A stretch of DNA of 64,000 nt. It comes from Acinetobacter sp. ANC 3813 (GTDB lineage Bacteria; Pseudomonadota; Gammaproteobacteria; Pseudomonadales; Moraxellaceae). The stretch covers positions 1 through 64,000 of the forward strand of contig NZ_NEGK01000011.1 in assembly GCF_002135435.1 (NCBI RefSeq), given 5' to 3'. Below, piece after piece: positions 19,058 to 28,587 of this stretch. The position numbers and the translations under genes were made by a program. The notes beneath the pieces were generated by a model, which saw only the letters and a list, made by a program, of their open reading frames with translations, made no database searches and was not told the origin of the DNA. Numbering within the stretch: the first letter of the stretch is position 1; every line of letters starts with the position of its first letter.

Positions 19058-19656
19058 GCATCCGCCTCAAACATGGCTTGGATATAATCACTGAAATGAT
19101 AGAACTGCATACTGCAAGGGGCTAAATTTAGCTCATCGAGCGCATCCTTCAATCCATTTGGCCCCATGCCCGACAATGCGGCAACCACATGTTTTAACTG
19201 CGCCAATGATGCGGTCATATCCTGTTTAAAACGCAGTTGACGATCCAAATCTTCCATGCACTGGCCTAAGCTGAAAAATAAAAACACCGCCTCAGGTTCG
19301 GCTTCCAATACATCTTGGCAATCCGCGGCCACATCACAGATATATCCTGCATTTTCAGTAGCGTTGCAGATCAGCTGATTCAGCTCTGCATAAGCGCCGG
19401 CGGAAAGCACACCACGCAAATCCAAAATATTATTCTGCGCATACTGGAATTGAGAAACAAAAGAGATCGGATGCTGAGGGTCAAGCACCAGCTCATTTAA
19501 AGAGCTTGCATCAAATGCCGGCAGGCAAAAAGCATGCGCATAATCCCGTGCAGCATCATCATTTTGAAAAGGATAAATACTGCATAAATACTGTGTGCGC
19601 GCTAAATAGCGCCCCAGCCAAAAAATATTTTCAGCATTGCTGTTTAATAAAATCAT
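19054..19656 (-). CDS. Alpha-E domain-containing protein (DUF403)
   Basis: 200 aa, predicted all-helical. The start, LLNSNAENIFWLGRYLARTQ, is the conserved N-terminal motif of the alpha-E family (NAENIFWLGRYxER). Most family members are about 300 aa, so this is a short version. Biochemical function is unknown. The gene has GGAG five nt before the ATG, lies 21 bp after the ATP-grasp gene and overlaps the transglutaminase-like gene. Its constant association with an ATP-grasp ligase and a cysteine-peptidase-like enzyme suggests a peptide-modifying pathway (inference). Confidence 0.85.
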   Translation of the reverse strand: MILLNSNAENIFWLGRYLARTQYLCSIYPFQNDDAARDYAHAFCLPAFDASSLNELVLDPQHPISFVSQFQYAQNNILDLRGVLSAGAYAELNQLICNATENAGYICDVAADCQDVLEAEPEAVFLFFSLGQCMEDLDRQLRFKQDMTASLAQLKHVVAALSGMGPNGLKDALDELNLAPCSMQFYHFSDYIQAMFEADA

Positions 19657-19677
19657 TACTGCTCCTTGTGTGGAGTT

Positions 19678-21237
19678 CTAAGAATGCAGATTGTCGACAA
19701 TCCAAGTATCCTTAATCCCGCCGCCTTGAGATGAATTCACCACCAATGAGCCTGCCTGCATCGCAACACGGGTCAGGCCGCCAGGCACAATTTCTGTACG
19801 GTAAGGCGAACTCAATACAAAAGGGCGCAAATCAATATGGCGTTCCGCTGCGCCAAAATTCGTCAAAGTCGGACAAACCGATAGATCTAAAGTAGGCTGA
19901 GCAATATACAAATGTGGTGCTGCCAGTACTTTTTGCTTAAATTCTTCAATTTGCTGTGAAGATGCCTGTGGGCCAATCAGCATGCCGTAACCGCCAGACC
20001 CTTGCGCCTCTTTCACTACAAGCTGATCAAGATTGGCAACGACGTAGTCCAAATCTTGCGATTCACGGCATTGATAGGTTGGAACATTTTTTAAAATAGG
20101 CTGCTCACCTAAATAAAAACGAATCATCTTATCAACATAAGGATAAATAGATTTGTCGTCTGCGACACCCGTACCCGGTGCATTTGCCAGCACAACATTG
20201 TGATTCAAATATGCAGACATTAAGCCTGCAACACCTAATGTACTGTCTGGCTTGAAACACAGCGGGTCTAAAAATGCGTCATCGACACGTCTATAAATTA
20301 CATCAACCTGCTGCCTTCCTCGGATAGTTTTCACATAAACTTTATCGTTCTCTACAAAAAGGTCACGTGATGTCACCAAAGGCACATCCATTTCCCTTGC
20401 TAAAAAAGCATGTTCATAATAAGCGCTATTGAAACGTCCCGGGGTCATTACCACAATAAATGGATTATCACAGTAGGCATTTTCCGCCAGCATTTCTTTT
20501 AGGAGCTGCGGATACTGCTCTATACCTAAGATATTGCTTTGTTTACATAAATCCGGCATCAGTTTTTGGCTGATTTTACGGCTCTCCAGCATATACGATA
20601 CGCCGGATGGTGTTCTTAAATTATCTTCCAGCACATAAAATTCACCTTGTTTGTCACGAATAATGTCAATTCCGCTGATTTGACTATAAATCTTGCCTTT
20701 AAGCGCATGCTGATACATATGCGGCTGATACGCTTCGTGCGTTAGCACCTGCAGCTCAGGCACAATGCCAGCTTTTAAAATATCCTGCTGATGATAAATA
20801 TCATGCAAAAATAAGTTCAACGCTTTTACCCGCTGTGCGCTGCCCGCAGCTACGGTATTCCACTGCTTTTTAGCCATAACCCTTGGAATTAAATCAAATG
20901 GAATTGTACGTGCTGTTCCCTGTTCATCGCCATAAACAGTAAAAGTAATCCCTTCATATAAAAAATGCTCTTTGGCCCGCTGATTCAAAGCATTCAGCTC
21001 ATCTATACTATGCTGTGTAAGCCATTGCTCTATTCGCCCGCATGCCTCTCCTGATACAGCATGATCATCACGCATTTCATTAAAAAAATTGGAATTTAAA
21101 TGCTCAAACAAAGCATAAGATTTTGCTGCCGCTGTTTCTTTTATCGTTAAATCCACAGCCGCTTTAAGTACCGCTGGATTGCCTGCATACCCGTCTAATG
21201 CAGCGTTGGAAGTTGTGTCTTGATTCTCTTTAAGCAT
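19678..21237 (-). CDS. Circularly permuted type 2 ATP-grasp protein
   Basis: 519 aa from ATG 21237, five nt after AGAGG. An in-frame GTG at 21321 would add 28 residues but lacks a ribosome site. Family segments include RTIPFDLIPRVMAKKQW, the LHDIYHQQDILKAG region, VLEDNLRTPSGVSYMLESR, the ATP-binding VVKEAQGSGGYGMLIG and the C-terminal RPFVLSSPYRTEIVPGGLTRVA. ATP-grasp enzymes of this type are expected to form amide bonds, but their substrates are unknown. First gene of the operon ending in Anbu and divergent from a WYL regulator. Confidence 0.88.
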   Translation of the reverse strand: MLKENQDTTSNAALDGYAGNPAVLKAAVDLTIKETAAAKSYALFEHLNSNFFNEMRDDHAVSGEACGRIEQWLTQHSIDELNALNQRAKEHFLYEGITFTVYGDEQGTARTIPFDLIPRVMAKKQWNTVAAGSAQRVKALNLFLHDIYHQQDILKAGIVPELQVLTHEAYQPHMYQHALKGKIYSQISGIDIIRDKQGEFYVLEDNLRTPSGVSYMLESRKISQKLMPDLCKQSNILGIEQYPQLLKEMLAENAYCDNPFIVVMTPGRFNSAYYEHAFLAREMDVPLVTSRDLFVENDKVYVKTIRGRQQVDVIYRRVDDAFLDPLCFKPDSTLGVAGLMSAYLNHNVVLANAPGTGVADDKSIYPYVDKMIRFYLGEQPILKNVPTYQCRESQDLDYVVANLDQLVVKEAQGSGGYGMLIGPQASSQQIEEFKQKVLAAPHLYIAQPTLDLSVCPTLTNFGAAERHIDLRPFVLSSPYRTEIVPGGLTRVAMQAGSLVVNSSQGGGIKDTWIVDNLHS

Positions 21238-21487
21238 ACCAACCTCTTCATTGTTATCTATTGTAAGTAGAACAAAGCAATTAATATGCCATGCAGATTG
21301 AATTGCGTTTTTCATACTCACATGTTGATTATTAATCCATCAAAAAACCTCAGCCACAAGTGTATTGCTGTATGAACATGTTTCAAAATATAGACGTAAT
21401 TGACTGTGAAACACTTGCGCTGGAGGTATAGATTTCTTATTGTGTATATCGATTAAATTACAACTTACTCACATTCTTTCAATCATT

Positions 21488-22492
21488 ATGTCCTCACAAG
21501 AAAAAGAAACATCCAATAGCCTCTATAGACAGTGGCAAATTCTTTCGCGGCTTTCTACTGGCAAGTGGATGGGCACACGTGAATTACAGGAGATCCTTGT
21601 CCGTGAAGGCATCGATATCAGCCTGCGTACAATTCAGCGTGATCTAAATCAGATTTCTCAGCGCTTTCCCATAGAAAGCAGTAAAACTTCGCCTCAAGGC
21701 TGGCGCTGGCGTTCGGATGCTCCTATTCAGAGTCTGCCGCATATGACCAGCTCTCAAGCGGTCACCTTTATGATGGTGGAAGAACATTTAAAGCATTTAC
21801 TGCCGCCCAGCCTGATCGAAGAAATGAATCCTTGGTTTGACTTAGCACGCTACAGTCTTTCCACTCAAAATAATGTCCGTCAATGGATTAACCGTGTCCG
21901 CATTGTTCCCGCAACTCAGCCTTTAATACCGCCATTGGTAGAAAAAACGGCTCAGCAAGCAATCTATGAAGGACTGCTTCAAGACAAGCAGCTGGAATGC
22001 ATCTACCAGGGCCGCGGCCCAAGCAGTGAAGAAAAAACCTATACCCTAAATCCTCTGGCTTTGGTACAAAAAGGTGCAATCATTTATTTGGTTTGTACCC
22101 GCTACGATAAAACTGATATTCAAACCTTTGCTTTGCACCGTTTTAAGTCAGCAAATGTCCTAAATTCGCGCGCAATGCACCCGGTTAATTTTGATATTGA
22201 TGCTTATATCGAATCTGGCGCACTCGGCTTTAGAGTTGATTTTAATAAACCAACCGAGAACATTCATCTAAAATTACTGATGAAGGATCAAGAAGCCTCT
22301 TATTTTGAAGAAACCCAACTGAGCAAAGACCAAGTCATCGAAAAGCAGGATGACGGTTTAAGCCTAGTTTCAGCGACTGTACCCTACACCTCTCAATTGG
22401 TGTGGTGGCTGCGCAGTTTCGGCAAGCGCATTCAACTGATTGAGCCAGCTGAGGTTTCTGATGCCGTCAAGCAAATCGAAAAAGACTGCTAA
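21488..22492 (+). CDS. HTH-WYL domain transcriptional regulator
   Basis: About 334 aa from ATG 21488. A TTG at 21440 would add 16 residues and has GGAGG 13 nt upstream, so the start is uncertain. The N-terminal winged helix (LYRQWQILSRLSTGKWMGTRELQ... SLRTIQRDLNQIS) is of DeoR/YafY type. The WYL ligand-sensing domain follows (YTLNPLALVQKGAIIYLVC... TFALHRF), with the WYL tripeptide changed to IYL, and then a C-terminal WCX domain. WYL proteins often sense nucleic acids or nucleotides in stress and defence settings. It is divergent from the ATP-grasp/Anbu operon with about 250 bp between the starts, so it is a candidate controller of that operon (inference). Confidence 0.82.
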   Translation: MSSQEKETSNSLYRQWQILSRLSTGKWMGTRELQEILVREGIDISLRTIQRDLNQISQRFPIESSKTSPQGWRWRSDAPIQSLPHMTSSQAVTFMMVEEHLKHLLPPSLIEEMNPWFDLARYSLSTQNNVRQWINRVRIVPATQPLIPPLVEKTAQQAIYEGLLQDKQLECIYQGRGPSSEEKTYTLNPLALVQKGAIIYLVCTRYDKTDIQTFALHRFKSANVLNSRAMHPVNFDIDAYIESGALGFRVDFNKPTENIHLKLLMKDQEASYFEETQLSKDQVIEKQDDGLSLVSATVPYTSQLVWWLRSFGKRIQLIEPAEVSDAVKQIEKDC

Positions 22493-22509
22493 TGAAAAGA
22501 CAAAAATAA

Positions 22510-22527
22510 AGTCCCAATCACGGGACT
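22510..22527. terminator. Bidirectional hairpin after the WYL gene
   Basis: AGTCCC/GGGACT stem with a short loop. On the minus strand it is followed by TTTATTTTTG, which would serve the small frameshifted ORF at 22553-22701. Confidence 0.5.
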
Positions 22528-22552
22528 ATATAATTTCTTAAAATATTTTTTG

Positions 22553-22701
22553 TCATTTTTTTGCTGTGTGCTGAGTTTCATACAATAGCAGCGCCTGTAC
22601 CCGCCCTGCCATTCGTATACCAAGTTCGGAGATCTTCATAAACATTGCATGCATCGGCAAGCCAATTCTGCACTGTTATAACGAATGGATTTTTTTGTCA
22701 T
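22553..22701 (-). pseudogene. Possible small gene broken by a frameshift
   Basis: An ATG at 22701 on the minus strand follows GAGGG with seven nt spacing and reads MTKKSIRYNSAELACRCMQ before a stop. The next frame continues MFMKISELGIRMAGRVQALL and ends YETQHTAKK at TGA 22553-22555. Joined by one frameshift this would be a protein of about 49 residues with its own hairpin terminator at 22510-22527. I do not recognise a family. It could also be two unrelated short frames. Confidence 0.3.
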
Positions 22702-22971
22702 CGTTTAACCCTCTTGCTGTGAATGTATTTTTAATCTAAGCCATAAATTCATTGCTGTGAAATCACAAGATTTGCATTCTTTATCTTTTATTATTTTTAG
22801 CTGAATAACGAATTAGATTATTCACCGTACTATATTTACTGCCTGTTTTATCTGGGAACCAAATGTCAGGCTTAAAATTGCTGCATTGCAGTAACAAAGT
22901 CATGCTTCTGCTTCTTTTTTTATAGTGTCAGATTTATAGTCGAACAATTAACGTTCAGGAAAATTCGAATA
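22702..22971. other. Intergenic region upstream of the glutamate synthase-like gene
   Basis: AT-rich, with no supported gene. It presumably holds the promoter for the gene starting at 22972; a T-rich tract and TATAGT-like element near 22920-22926 are the best -10 candidate. Confidence 0.35.
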
Positions 22972-24642
22972 ATGCCAGAAGCTACTCAAGCCATTCGCCA
23001 TAAATTGCTGAACACCTTTTTTTCACGGCATTCTATTTGGTTCGCTTGTATTTTTATTACACTGCTGATTACTTCATTTCATATTGGCTACGAACCGCAC
23101 TATATTCATTATTTTATTTCAGAAACACTGCTTAACAGCATTTGGCTGATTACAGCGTTACTCAGCTTATTGGGGCTGTATGATGTGCTGCAGAATAAAC
23201 ATTCTATTTTAAAAAATTACCCCATCATGGGGCATTTCCGCTTTATTTTCGAAGAATTCCGTCCAGAAATCCGTCAGTATTTTATTGAATCGGATCAGGA
23301 TGCCCTGCCATTTTCACGCATGCAGCGCAGCTTAGTGTATCAGCGCGCCAAAAATGAAAATGCAGACAAACCTTTTGGCTCTATTATTGATGTGTATCAA
23401 GAAGACTACCGCTTCATGACACATTCCATTACGCCTTGCCCGCCTGCCAATACCGATACTTTCCGGATCCGCATAGGCAATGCGCAGTGCAGCCAGCCAT
23501 ACAGCGCATCCATCTTCAATATTTCTGCCATGAGCTTTGGCAGCTTGAGCGCAAATGCCATCCGCGCATTAAATAAGGGCGCAAAACTGGGCAGTTTCTA
23601 TCACGATACAGGTGAAGGCAGTATCAGCCCCTATCATTTAGAAAATGGCGGCGATATTGTTTGGGAACTGGGCAGCGGGTATTTTGGCTGCCGTACCTTG
23701 GATGGCCAATTCGATCCTGTTCGTTTTGCAGAACAAGCCAAGTTGCCGCAAGTAAAAATGATTGAAATTAAAATGTCCCAAGGCGCAAAACCCGGCCATG
23801 GCGGGATTTTGCCCAAAAATAAAATTTCTGCAGAAATTGCGCAAATCCGCGGTGTGAGCAGAGAGCATGACTGTGTATCACCATCAAGCCATTCAGCCTT
23901 TAAAACACCCATTGAAATGATGCATTTCATTCAGCAGCTGCGAGAACTGTCTTTAGGCAAGCCTGTGGGCTTTAAACTATGCATAGGACAGCCTTGGCAA
24001 TTTATGAGTATTGTCAAAGCTATGCTGGAGACTAAAATTGCGCCAGATTTTATTGTGGTTGATGGTTCTGAAGGCGGTACAGGCGCAGCGCCAGTAGAAC
24101 TGATTAACAATATGGGGACACCGCTGCGTGAAGGCCTGCTATTTGTTCATAACACACTGGTTGGCGCAGGTTTGCGGGATCAGATTAAAATCGGCGCCAG
24201 CGGCAAAATCATCAGCGCTTTTGATATAGCCAGCACCATGGCGATTGGTGCCGACTGGGTAAATTCAGCGCGCGGCTTTATGTTTGCTGTCGGCTGTATT
24301 CAGGCGCAAAGCTGCCACACCAACCAATGCCCAGTTGGGGTCGCCACGCAAGATAAAGACCGCCAAAAAGCCATAGATATCCCAACGAAATCTATGCGTG
24401 TATTCAACTTCCACCGTAACACCATGCATGCACTTTCAGAATTGATTGCATCTGCAGGTTTAAAGCATCCGGCTGATATTAAAGCGCATCATTTGGCGCA
24501 GCGCGTGAATGATCGGGAAATTAAAAATTACGCCCAGCTGCATTTTTGGCTGAAACCTGAAGAGCTGCTCAGCTGCGAAAATAAAGACGAAGAAAACTTT
24601 TATTTCCGCATGTGGAATTTAGCCAATGCCGATAAGTTTTAG
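22972..24642 (+). CDS. FMN-binding glutamate synthase family protein
   Basis: 556 aa. Two N-terminal hydrophobic segments (about residues 22-42 and 52-72) anchor it in the membrane. The rest is the GltB-like FMN-binding TIM barrel: ISAMSFGSLSANAIRALNKGA, GEGSISPYHLENGGDIVWELGSGYFG, KMSQGAKPGHGGILP, FIVVDGSEGGTGAAP and the cysteine-rich CIQAQSCHTNQCPVGVATQD that binds an iron-sulfur cluster in glutamate synthase. The glutaminase domain is absent, so it is not a standard glutamate synthase. Membrane-anchored homologues of this type are common but their substrate is unknown. Monocistronic with a terminator. Confidence 0.88.
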   Translation: MPEATQAIRHKLLNTFFSRHSIWFACIFITLLITSFHIGYEPHYIHYFISETLLNSIWLITALLSLLGLYDVLQNKHSILKNYPIMGHFRFIFEEFRPEIRQYFIESDQDALPFSRMQRSLVYQRAKNENADKPFGSIIDVYQEDYRFMTHSITPCPPANTDTFRIRIGNAQCSQPYSASIFNISAMSFGSLSANAIRALNKGAKLGSFYHDTGEGSISPYHLENGGDIVWELGSGYFGCRTLDGQFDPVRFAEQAKLPQVKMIEIKMSQGAKPGHGGILPKNKISAEIAQIRGVSREHDCVSPSSHSAFKTPIEMMHFIQQLRELSLGKPVGFKLCIGQPWQFMSIVKAMLETKIAPDFIVVDGSEGGTGAAPVELINNMGTPLREGLLFVHNTLVGAGLRDQIKIGASGKIISAFDIASTMAIGADWVNSARGFMFAVGCIQAQSCHTNQCPVGVATQDKDRQKAIDIPTKSMRVFNFHRNTMHALSELIASAGLKHPADIKAHHLAQRVNDREIKNYAQLHFWLKPEELLSCENKDEENFYFRMWNLANADKF

Positions 24643-24679
24643 CTCAACCTAAACCATTTCAGCATATGACTGAACGCAA

Positions 24680-24707
24680 TTAAAAAAGCAGCTGAGGCTG
24701 CTTTTTT
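24680..24707. terminator. Bidirectional terminator
   Basis: The stem AAAAAGCAGC/GCTGCTTTTTT with a TGAG loop separates the convergent glutamate synthase-like and hydrolase genes. Confidence 0.88.
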
Positions 24708-24727
24708 ATACTACTGAAATTTTGCGC

Positions 24728-25768
24728 TTAATAATAATCTTTAGCGCTATGTGCATGTAAAAATGCTGGGATTAGCCCAGTAAGCGCAGCTCGAATATCC
24801 GCCCGCTCATTGATCAGCTGATGCGAACCCTCTTCCAGCATCAGCAGCGTTTGCAGACGGAATTTACGGCGGATGAATTCAATGTTGTAACGCCAATCCA
24901 CGGTTTGATCTTGCGCCCCCTGAGCCAGCCATACAGGTATACGGCAAGCTGGACGCTCTTCCATTTCCTGCATCCATTTTGACATCGCTAAAATCCAATC
25001 CATACCCATCATGCGTGGCTGCAGTGGATCTTTTAAACGTACAAAACGTAAGAACTCAGGATTATGGTTATTACGTCTAAAATGACGCGGCACTTCACGT
25101 TTAATTCTACGAATAATGCCCAAGCCTACAGGATTATGCCACCAAGCTGTTTTAGCTGGACGAATTAATGGCGATAGCAGCAGAACACGGTTTACATATG
25201 GATTTTCACGGCGTTCAGCAAATTCCAGCAAATGATGCAGCCAAATAGCGCCGCCAGTACTCTGCCCAATCCCTAGCCAAGGCTGCGGCAATTGATTCGC
25301 ATGGCGCACATATTGACGAACGGCATGCAAGACTTGCTGGTAGTGGTCAAAATTCTGAATGCTGGCAGACGAACCATTACTTAGCCCATGGCCGGGCAAA
25401 TCATAAGTCAGTACACTAAAACCCTGCTCTAAAATTTCACGAATAATCGGCTGGTAAATACCGCTGTGCTCTAAATAACCGTGCAGTAAAAAAACCGTGC
25501 CTTTGACTTTTTCGTCAGCAGAATCAAACTTAGGCTGAAACACTTGAACATGCAGCTTAAACAAAGGCATATCGATATAGCCTTGCCAATGTTCACAGTT
25601 CAAGCTGTCTAAAGCATATAAGCGCCGGTAAGATTGAAGCTCAATGGATGGAGCAAAAGGCTGATTCAAATTCAGCTGTTCCAGCAGCAATGGCGTGGTT
25701 TCACGGCTTGGAACAGGCAAATCCAGCTGCTTTAAAATTGTTGGATTTAAAAATGGAATATCAGCCAT
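24728..25768 (-). CDS. Alpha/beta hydrolase (serine hydrolase, S33/monoacylglycerol lipase-like)
   Basis: 346 aa from ATG 25768, which overlaps the preceding stop by one base (TAATG). A longer reading from 25786 is rejected because of that overlap. The oxyanion motif FLLHGYLEHSG, the Asp region YDLPGHGLSNG and the nucleophile elbow GIGQSTGGA are visible, with the C-terminal catalytic His probably in LEEGSHQLINE. Substrate unknown; the lysophospholipase/monoacylglycerol lipase group is the closest in feel. Last gene of the phosphatase-murB-YdcF-hydrolase run. Confidence 0.87.
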   Translation of the reverse strand: MADIPFLNPTILKQLDLPVPSRETTPLLLEQLNLNQPFAPSIELQSYRRLYALDSLNCEHWQGYIDMPLFKLHVQVFQPKFDSADEKVKGTVFLLHGYLEHSGIYQPIIREILEQGFSVLTYDLPGHGLSNGSSASIQNFDHYQQVLHAVRQYVRHANQLPQPWLGIGQSTGGAIWLHHLLEFAERRENPYVNRVLLLSPLIRPAKTAWWHNPVGLGIIRRIKREVPRHFRRNNHNPEFLRFVRLKDPLQPRMMGMDWILAMSKWMQEMEERPACRIPVWLAQGAQDQTVDWRYNIEFIRRKFRLQTLLMLEEGSHQLINERADIRAALTGLIPAFLHAHSAKDYY

Positions 25769-26895
25769 TAGGGCACCTCTCTGCATTCAGTGCCAAACCA
25801 CATATCGCGCATGGTCGCCAGCATTTCATAATTCGCGCGCCGGCTATGGTCATAATTTTTTTCGCTCGGACGCCAGCGTGTCAAAGACGAAGGCATCGGC
25901 GCTTCGACAGGAATCGTTTCTATGCCGTTTAGGGCAAATAAACGGCGTGTACGCGGCATATGGTAACGGTCAGTGATTAAAATCACGGTTGGCGCACCGC
26001 CTTTTTTTTGCAGCAGCAAGGAGCTGAAGCGTGTATTTTCACAAGTATTCATACTGCGGTCTTCTAGCAGCTTGGCATCGACCTCATGCTGCTTGAGCCA
26101 GCTTTGCATATACGGCGCTTCTACACCGCTCAGCACAATCGGCAACTGATATTTTTTTTCAACCGCCATCGTCGTTTCTAAGCGCAAACGTGTGTAGTTA
26201 TTAATGACAATATCTTTGCCATTTGGGTCTAAAGTTAAACCTCCGCCCAAAACCACAATAGCATAGGGTGCCGATTGCGCTTCTTTCTTTTGCTGATTCT
26301 GATCATGAATATAGGCAATATCTTTAAAAATTTGCTCATCCACAGGTTCCGAAGCCGCCGCTTCAATCTGATGTGTATTTAAAAAGTCGGTATATTGCGC
26401 CATTAATTCTTTATTTTCAGAGCTATCTAACTCTAAAAGCTCTTTCACTTTTTGCGCCGCATTCGGTGTTTCAGAAGCGGCTATTTCTGAAGATGCGTTA
26501 ACAAGCAAAGGAACAGCCGGCTTTTCTTTTTTGTCCGCGTTCTTTTGCTGATCTTCTTCAATAATGGCCTGCAATGCTTTATAGCGCGCTTGAATCAGCG
26601 TTAAATTTTGAGAGTTATTGGATTGAATGGCGTGTTCCATCACCTGCATGTAGGCCTGACGGGCAATCCACATATTAGATCCCGGCTCAAAACTGTCCTG
26701 ATCACTTAGCGCCGCAAGCTTTTGACTTTTGGCAGCAACCTCATTGACTTCAACTGGAACAAAATAATTCAGCGCTTTAACAATCAGCTGAGAATAAAAT
26801 GGTGTGTAGATAAAAACCATCAGGCAGGCCAATAGCGTAAACAGCACAGCGGCTATTTGCACTATACGGACCATCCAATGCTTTTTTTTACTCAT
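25768..26895 (-). CDS. YdcF/ElyC family (DUF218) membrane protein
   Basis: 375 aa from ATG 26895, seven nt after AGGA; an ATG at 26913 directly after the murB stop lacks a ribosome site. One N-terminal transmembrane helix (about residues 10-32) precedes a Lys/Glu/Ala-rich region of some 180 residues that is longer than usual. The DUF218 domain follows: YAIVVLGGGLTLDPNG, RLRLETTMAVEKKYQLPIVLSG, NTCENTRFSSLLL and ILITDRYHMPRTRRLF. Relatives such as ElyC act in cell-envelope precursor metabolism. Position right after murB agrees with an envelope role, but the substrate is unknown. Confidence 0.83.
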   Translation of the reverse strand: MSKKKHWMVRIVQIAAVLFTLLACLMVFIYTPFYSQLIVKALNYFVPVEVNEVAAKSQKLAALSDQDSFEPGSNMWIARQAYMQVMEHAIQSNNSQNLTLIQARYKALQAIIEEDQQKNADKKEKPAVPLLVNASSEIAASETPNAAQKVKELLELDSSENKELMAQYTDFLNTHQIEAAASEPVDEQIFKDIAYIHDQNQQKKEAQSAPYAIVVLGGGLTLDPNGKDIVINNYTRLRLETTMAVEKKYQLPIVLSGVEAPYMQSWLKQHEVDAKLLEDRSMNTCENTRFSSLLLQKKGGAPTVILITDRYHMPRTRRLFALNGIETIPVEAPMPSSLTRWRPSEKNYDHSRRANYEMLATMRDMWFGTECREVP

Positions 26896-26913
26896 AATAT
26901 ATCCTGATGTCAT

Positions 26914-27942
26914 TTAATGCGGGCAAATCATTCCAGCCTGATCAAACTGTACAGGTTCTGGCTCTAATGCAATATTAAATTTTGCAAATACATCTTTTTG
27001 CACAGCTTGATACGCTGCGCGTACGTGATGCAAATCAGCATCTGCATAGTTGACCAAAACCAAAGCCTGTTTATGGAACATGCCAACCATATCCAATTTT
27101 TTGCCTTTCCAGCCCGCTTGATCAATCAGCCAGCCTGCAGCTATTTTAACGTGACCATTGGGCTGTGGATAATGGGGCAAATTTGGAAATAGCAGTGCAA
27201 TTTGGTCATATTGGCTTTGGCTGATAATTGGATTTTTGAAAAAACTTCCCGCATTCGGAAATTCTTTCGGATCTGGCAATTTGCTTTGGCGGATTTGAAT
27301 GACTTGATCCTGTAAATTCTTCGCAGTCAAGTTATCGCCTACTGCCATTTTTAAATCGCCATAATTCAGTTTCAAATCTGCTTCTTTCAGTAATTTAAAA
27401 GAGACATGCGTAATAATATAACGGTTTGGATCATCTTTAAAAATACTGTGGCGATAGCTGAATTGGCAATCTGCTGCAGCAATATCACTAAATTTATGTT
27501 CATAACGGTCATACACATGAACCGTCTGAATAAATTCGCCTGCCTCTACCCCATAAGCGCCAATGTTTTGCACAGGTGATGCGCCAATCAGGCCTGGAAT
27601 GAGCGCCAGATTTTGCAAGCCATAAAGCCCTTGATCAGTCGTCCACAATACAAAATCATGCCAAATCTGCCCTGCGCCTACACGCAAAGTTGCAGTTTCA
27701 CGATCTTCGGCAACTGTTTCTATGCCTTGAATATCCATATGCATGACCAATGCATGGATCTGTTCGGGCAACAGCATATTGCTGCCGCCTGATAAAATCA
27801 GCAGGTTTAAATTTTGCGCTTTGGCATATTCAACGGCTTTCAGCAGTTCATCTATATCTTGTACTTTTACATAATGGGAAGCTACAGCATTCAGGCTCAG
27901 CGTATTAAAAGGTTTAAGCTGTACTTGTGTTTGAATCTTCAT
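26914..27942 (-). CDS. murB: UDP-N-acetylenolpyruvoylglucosamine reductase
   Basis: 342 aa, type I MurB. This FAD/NADPH enzyme completes UDP-MurNAc synthesis in the cytoplasm. FAD-domain motifs [35 protein letters not shown] and YRHSIFK are present, along with [10 protein letters not shown] containing the proton-donating serine and the C-terminal [13 protein letters not shown]. It lies 10 bp after the phosphatase gene in the same operon. Confidence 0.97.
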   Translation of the reverse strand: MKIQTQVQLKPFNTLSLNAVASHYVKVQDIDELLKAVEYAKAQNLNLLILSGGSNMLLPEQIHALVMHMDIQGIETVAEDRETATLRVGAGQIWHDFVLWTTDQGLYGLQNLALIPGLIGASPVQNIGAYGVEAGEFIQTVHVYDRYEHKFSDIAAADCQFSYRHSIFKDDPNRYIITHVSFKLLKEADLKLNYGDLKMAVGDNLTAKNLQDQVIQIRQSKLPDPKEFPNAGSFFKNPIISQSQYDQIALLFPNLPHYPQPNGHVKIAAGWLIDQAGWKGKKLDMVGMFHKQALVLVNYADADLHHVRAAYQAVQKDVFAKFNIALEPEPVQFDQAGMICPH

Positions 27943-27952
27943 AACTTAAACC

Positions 27953-28471
27953 TTAGTTTTTTGATTGCTGAAATTGCTTTTGGAAGATGCCGATCCAAGC
28001 CTGACTGCTGGATTCACATTGATTTAGCACATGTTCAAAGCCATCTTGACCGCCATAATACGGATCTGGCACTTCTTGCTGAGGGTAATTTGAATCATGC
28101 TGGCTCATTAAGGACACGGCCGCGCGGATTTGCGATGCGCCAAATTCTTGCTGCGCTTGACGCATCAGCTGCTGAATATTGTCCAGATTTTCATAATCCA
28201 TCGCTAGAATTAAATCAAATTCGACGAAGTCACGAGTGAGCAGCTGACGGGCACGCAAGGATGATAAATCATAGCCGCGTTTTTTTGCATGCAGCTGACT
28301 GCGGCTGTCAGGCGCTTTATTTGGATGATAATTGCTGGTTCCGGCAGAATCGATCATCACATTGAGGTTTGCTGCATCACAATAATGTCTGAGTACAATC
28401 TCCGCTGTTGGAGAACGGCAAATATTGCCTAAACACACACATAACACCTTATATGGCGTTTTGGATGACAT
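27953..28471 (-). CDS. Low-molecular-weight protein-tyrosine phosphatase
   Basis: 172 aa. The P-loop C-x5-R is CLGNICRS with Cys13 and Arg19, and the general acid is in the DPYYGG motif near residue 133. This is a cytoplasmic phosphatase of the arsenate-reductase-like fold. No Wzc-type tyrosine kinase gene is adjacent, so it is probably the housekeeping type rather than the capsule-associated Wzb. First gene of a four-gene minus-strand run. Confidence 0.92.
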   Translation of the reverse strand: MSSKTPYKVLCVCLGNICRSPTAEIVLRHYCDAANLNVMIDSAGTSNYHPNKAPDSRSQLHAKKRGYDLSSLRARQLLTRDFVEFDLILAMDYENLDNIQQLMRQAQQEFGASQIRAAVSLMSQHDSNYPQQEVPDPYYGGQDGFEHVLNQCESSSQAWIGIFQKQFQQSKN

Positions 28472-28587
28472 AACAACCTCAATGTACTTTTATTTCAAGC
28501 ATCTTATGTTAAGTTATTTAGCAAATGAATCCTATATCAAGACTCAAGAATAATGTTCATTTAGGTATAAAAATTAAGGATAAACGT

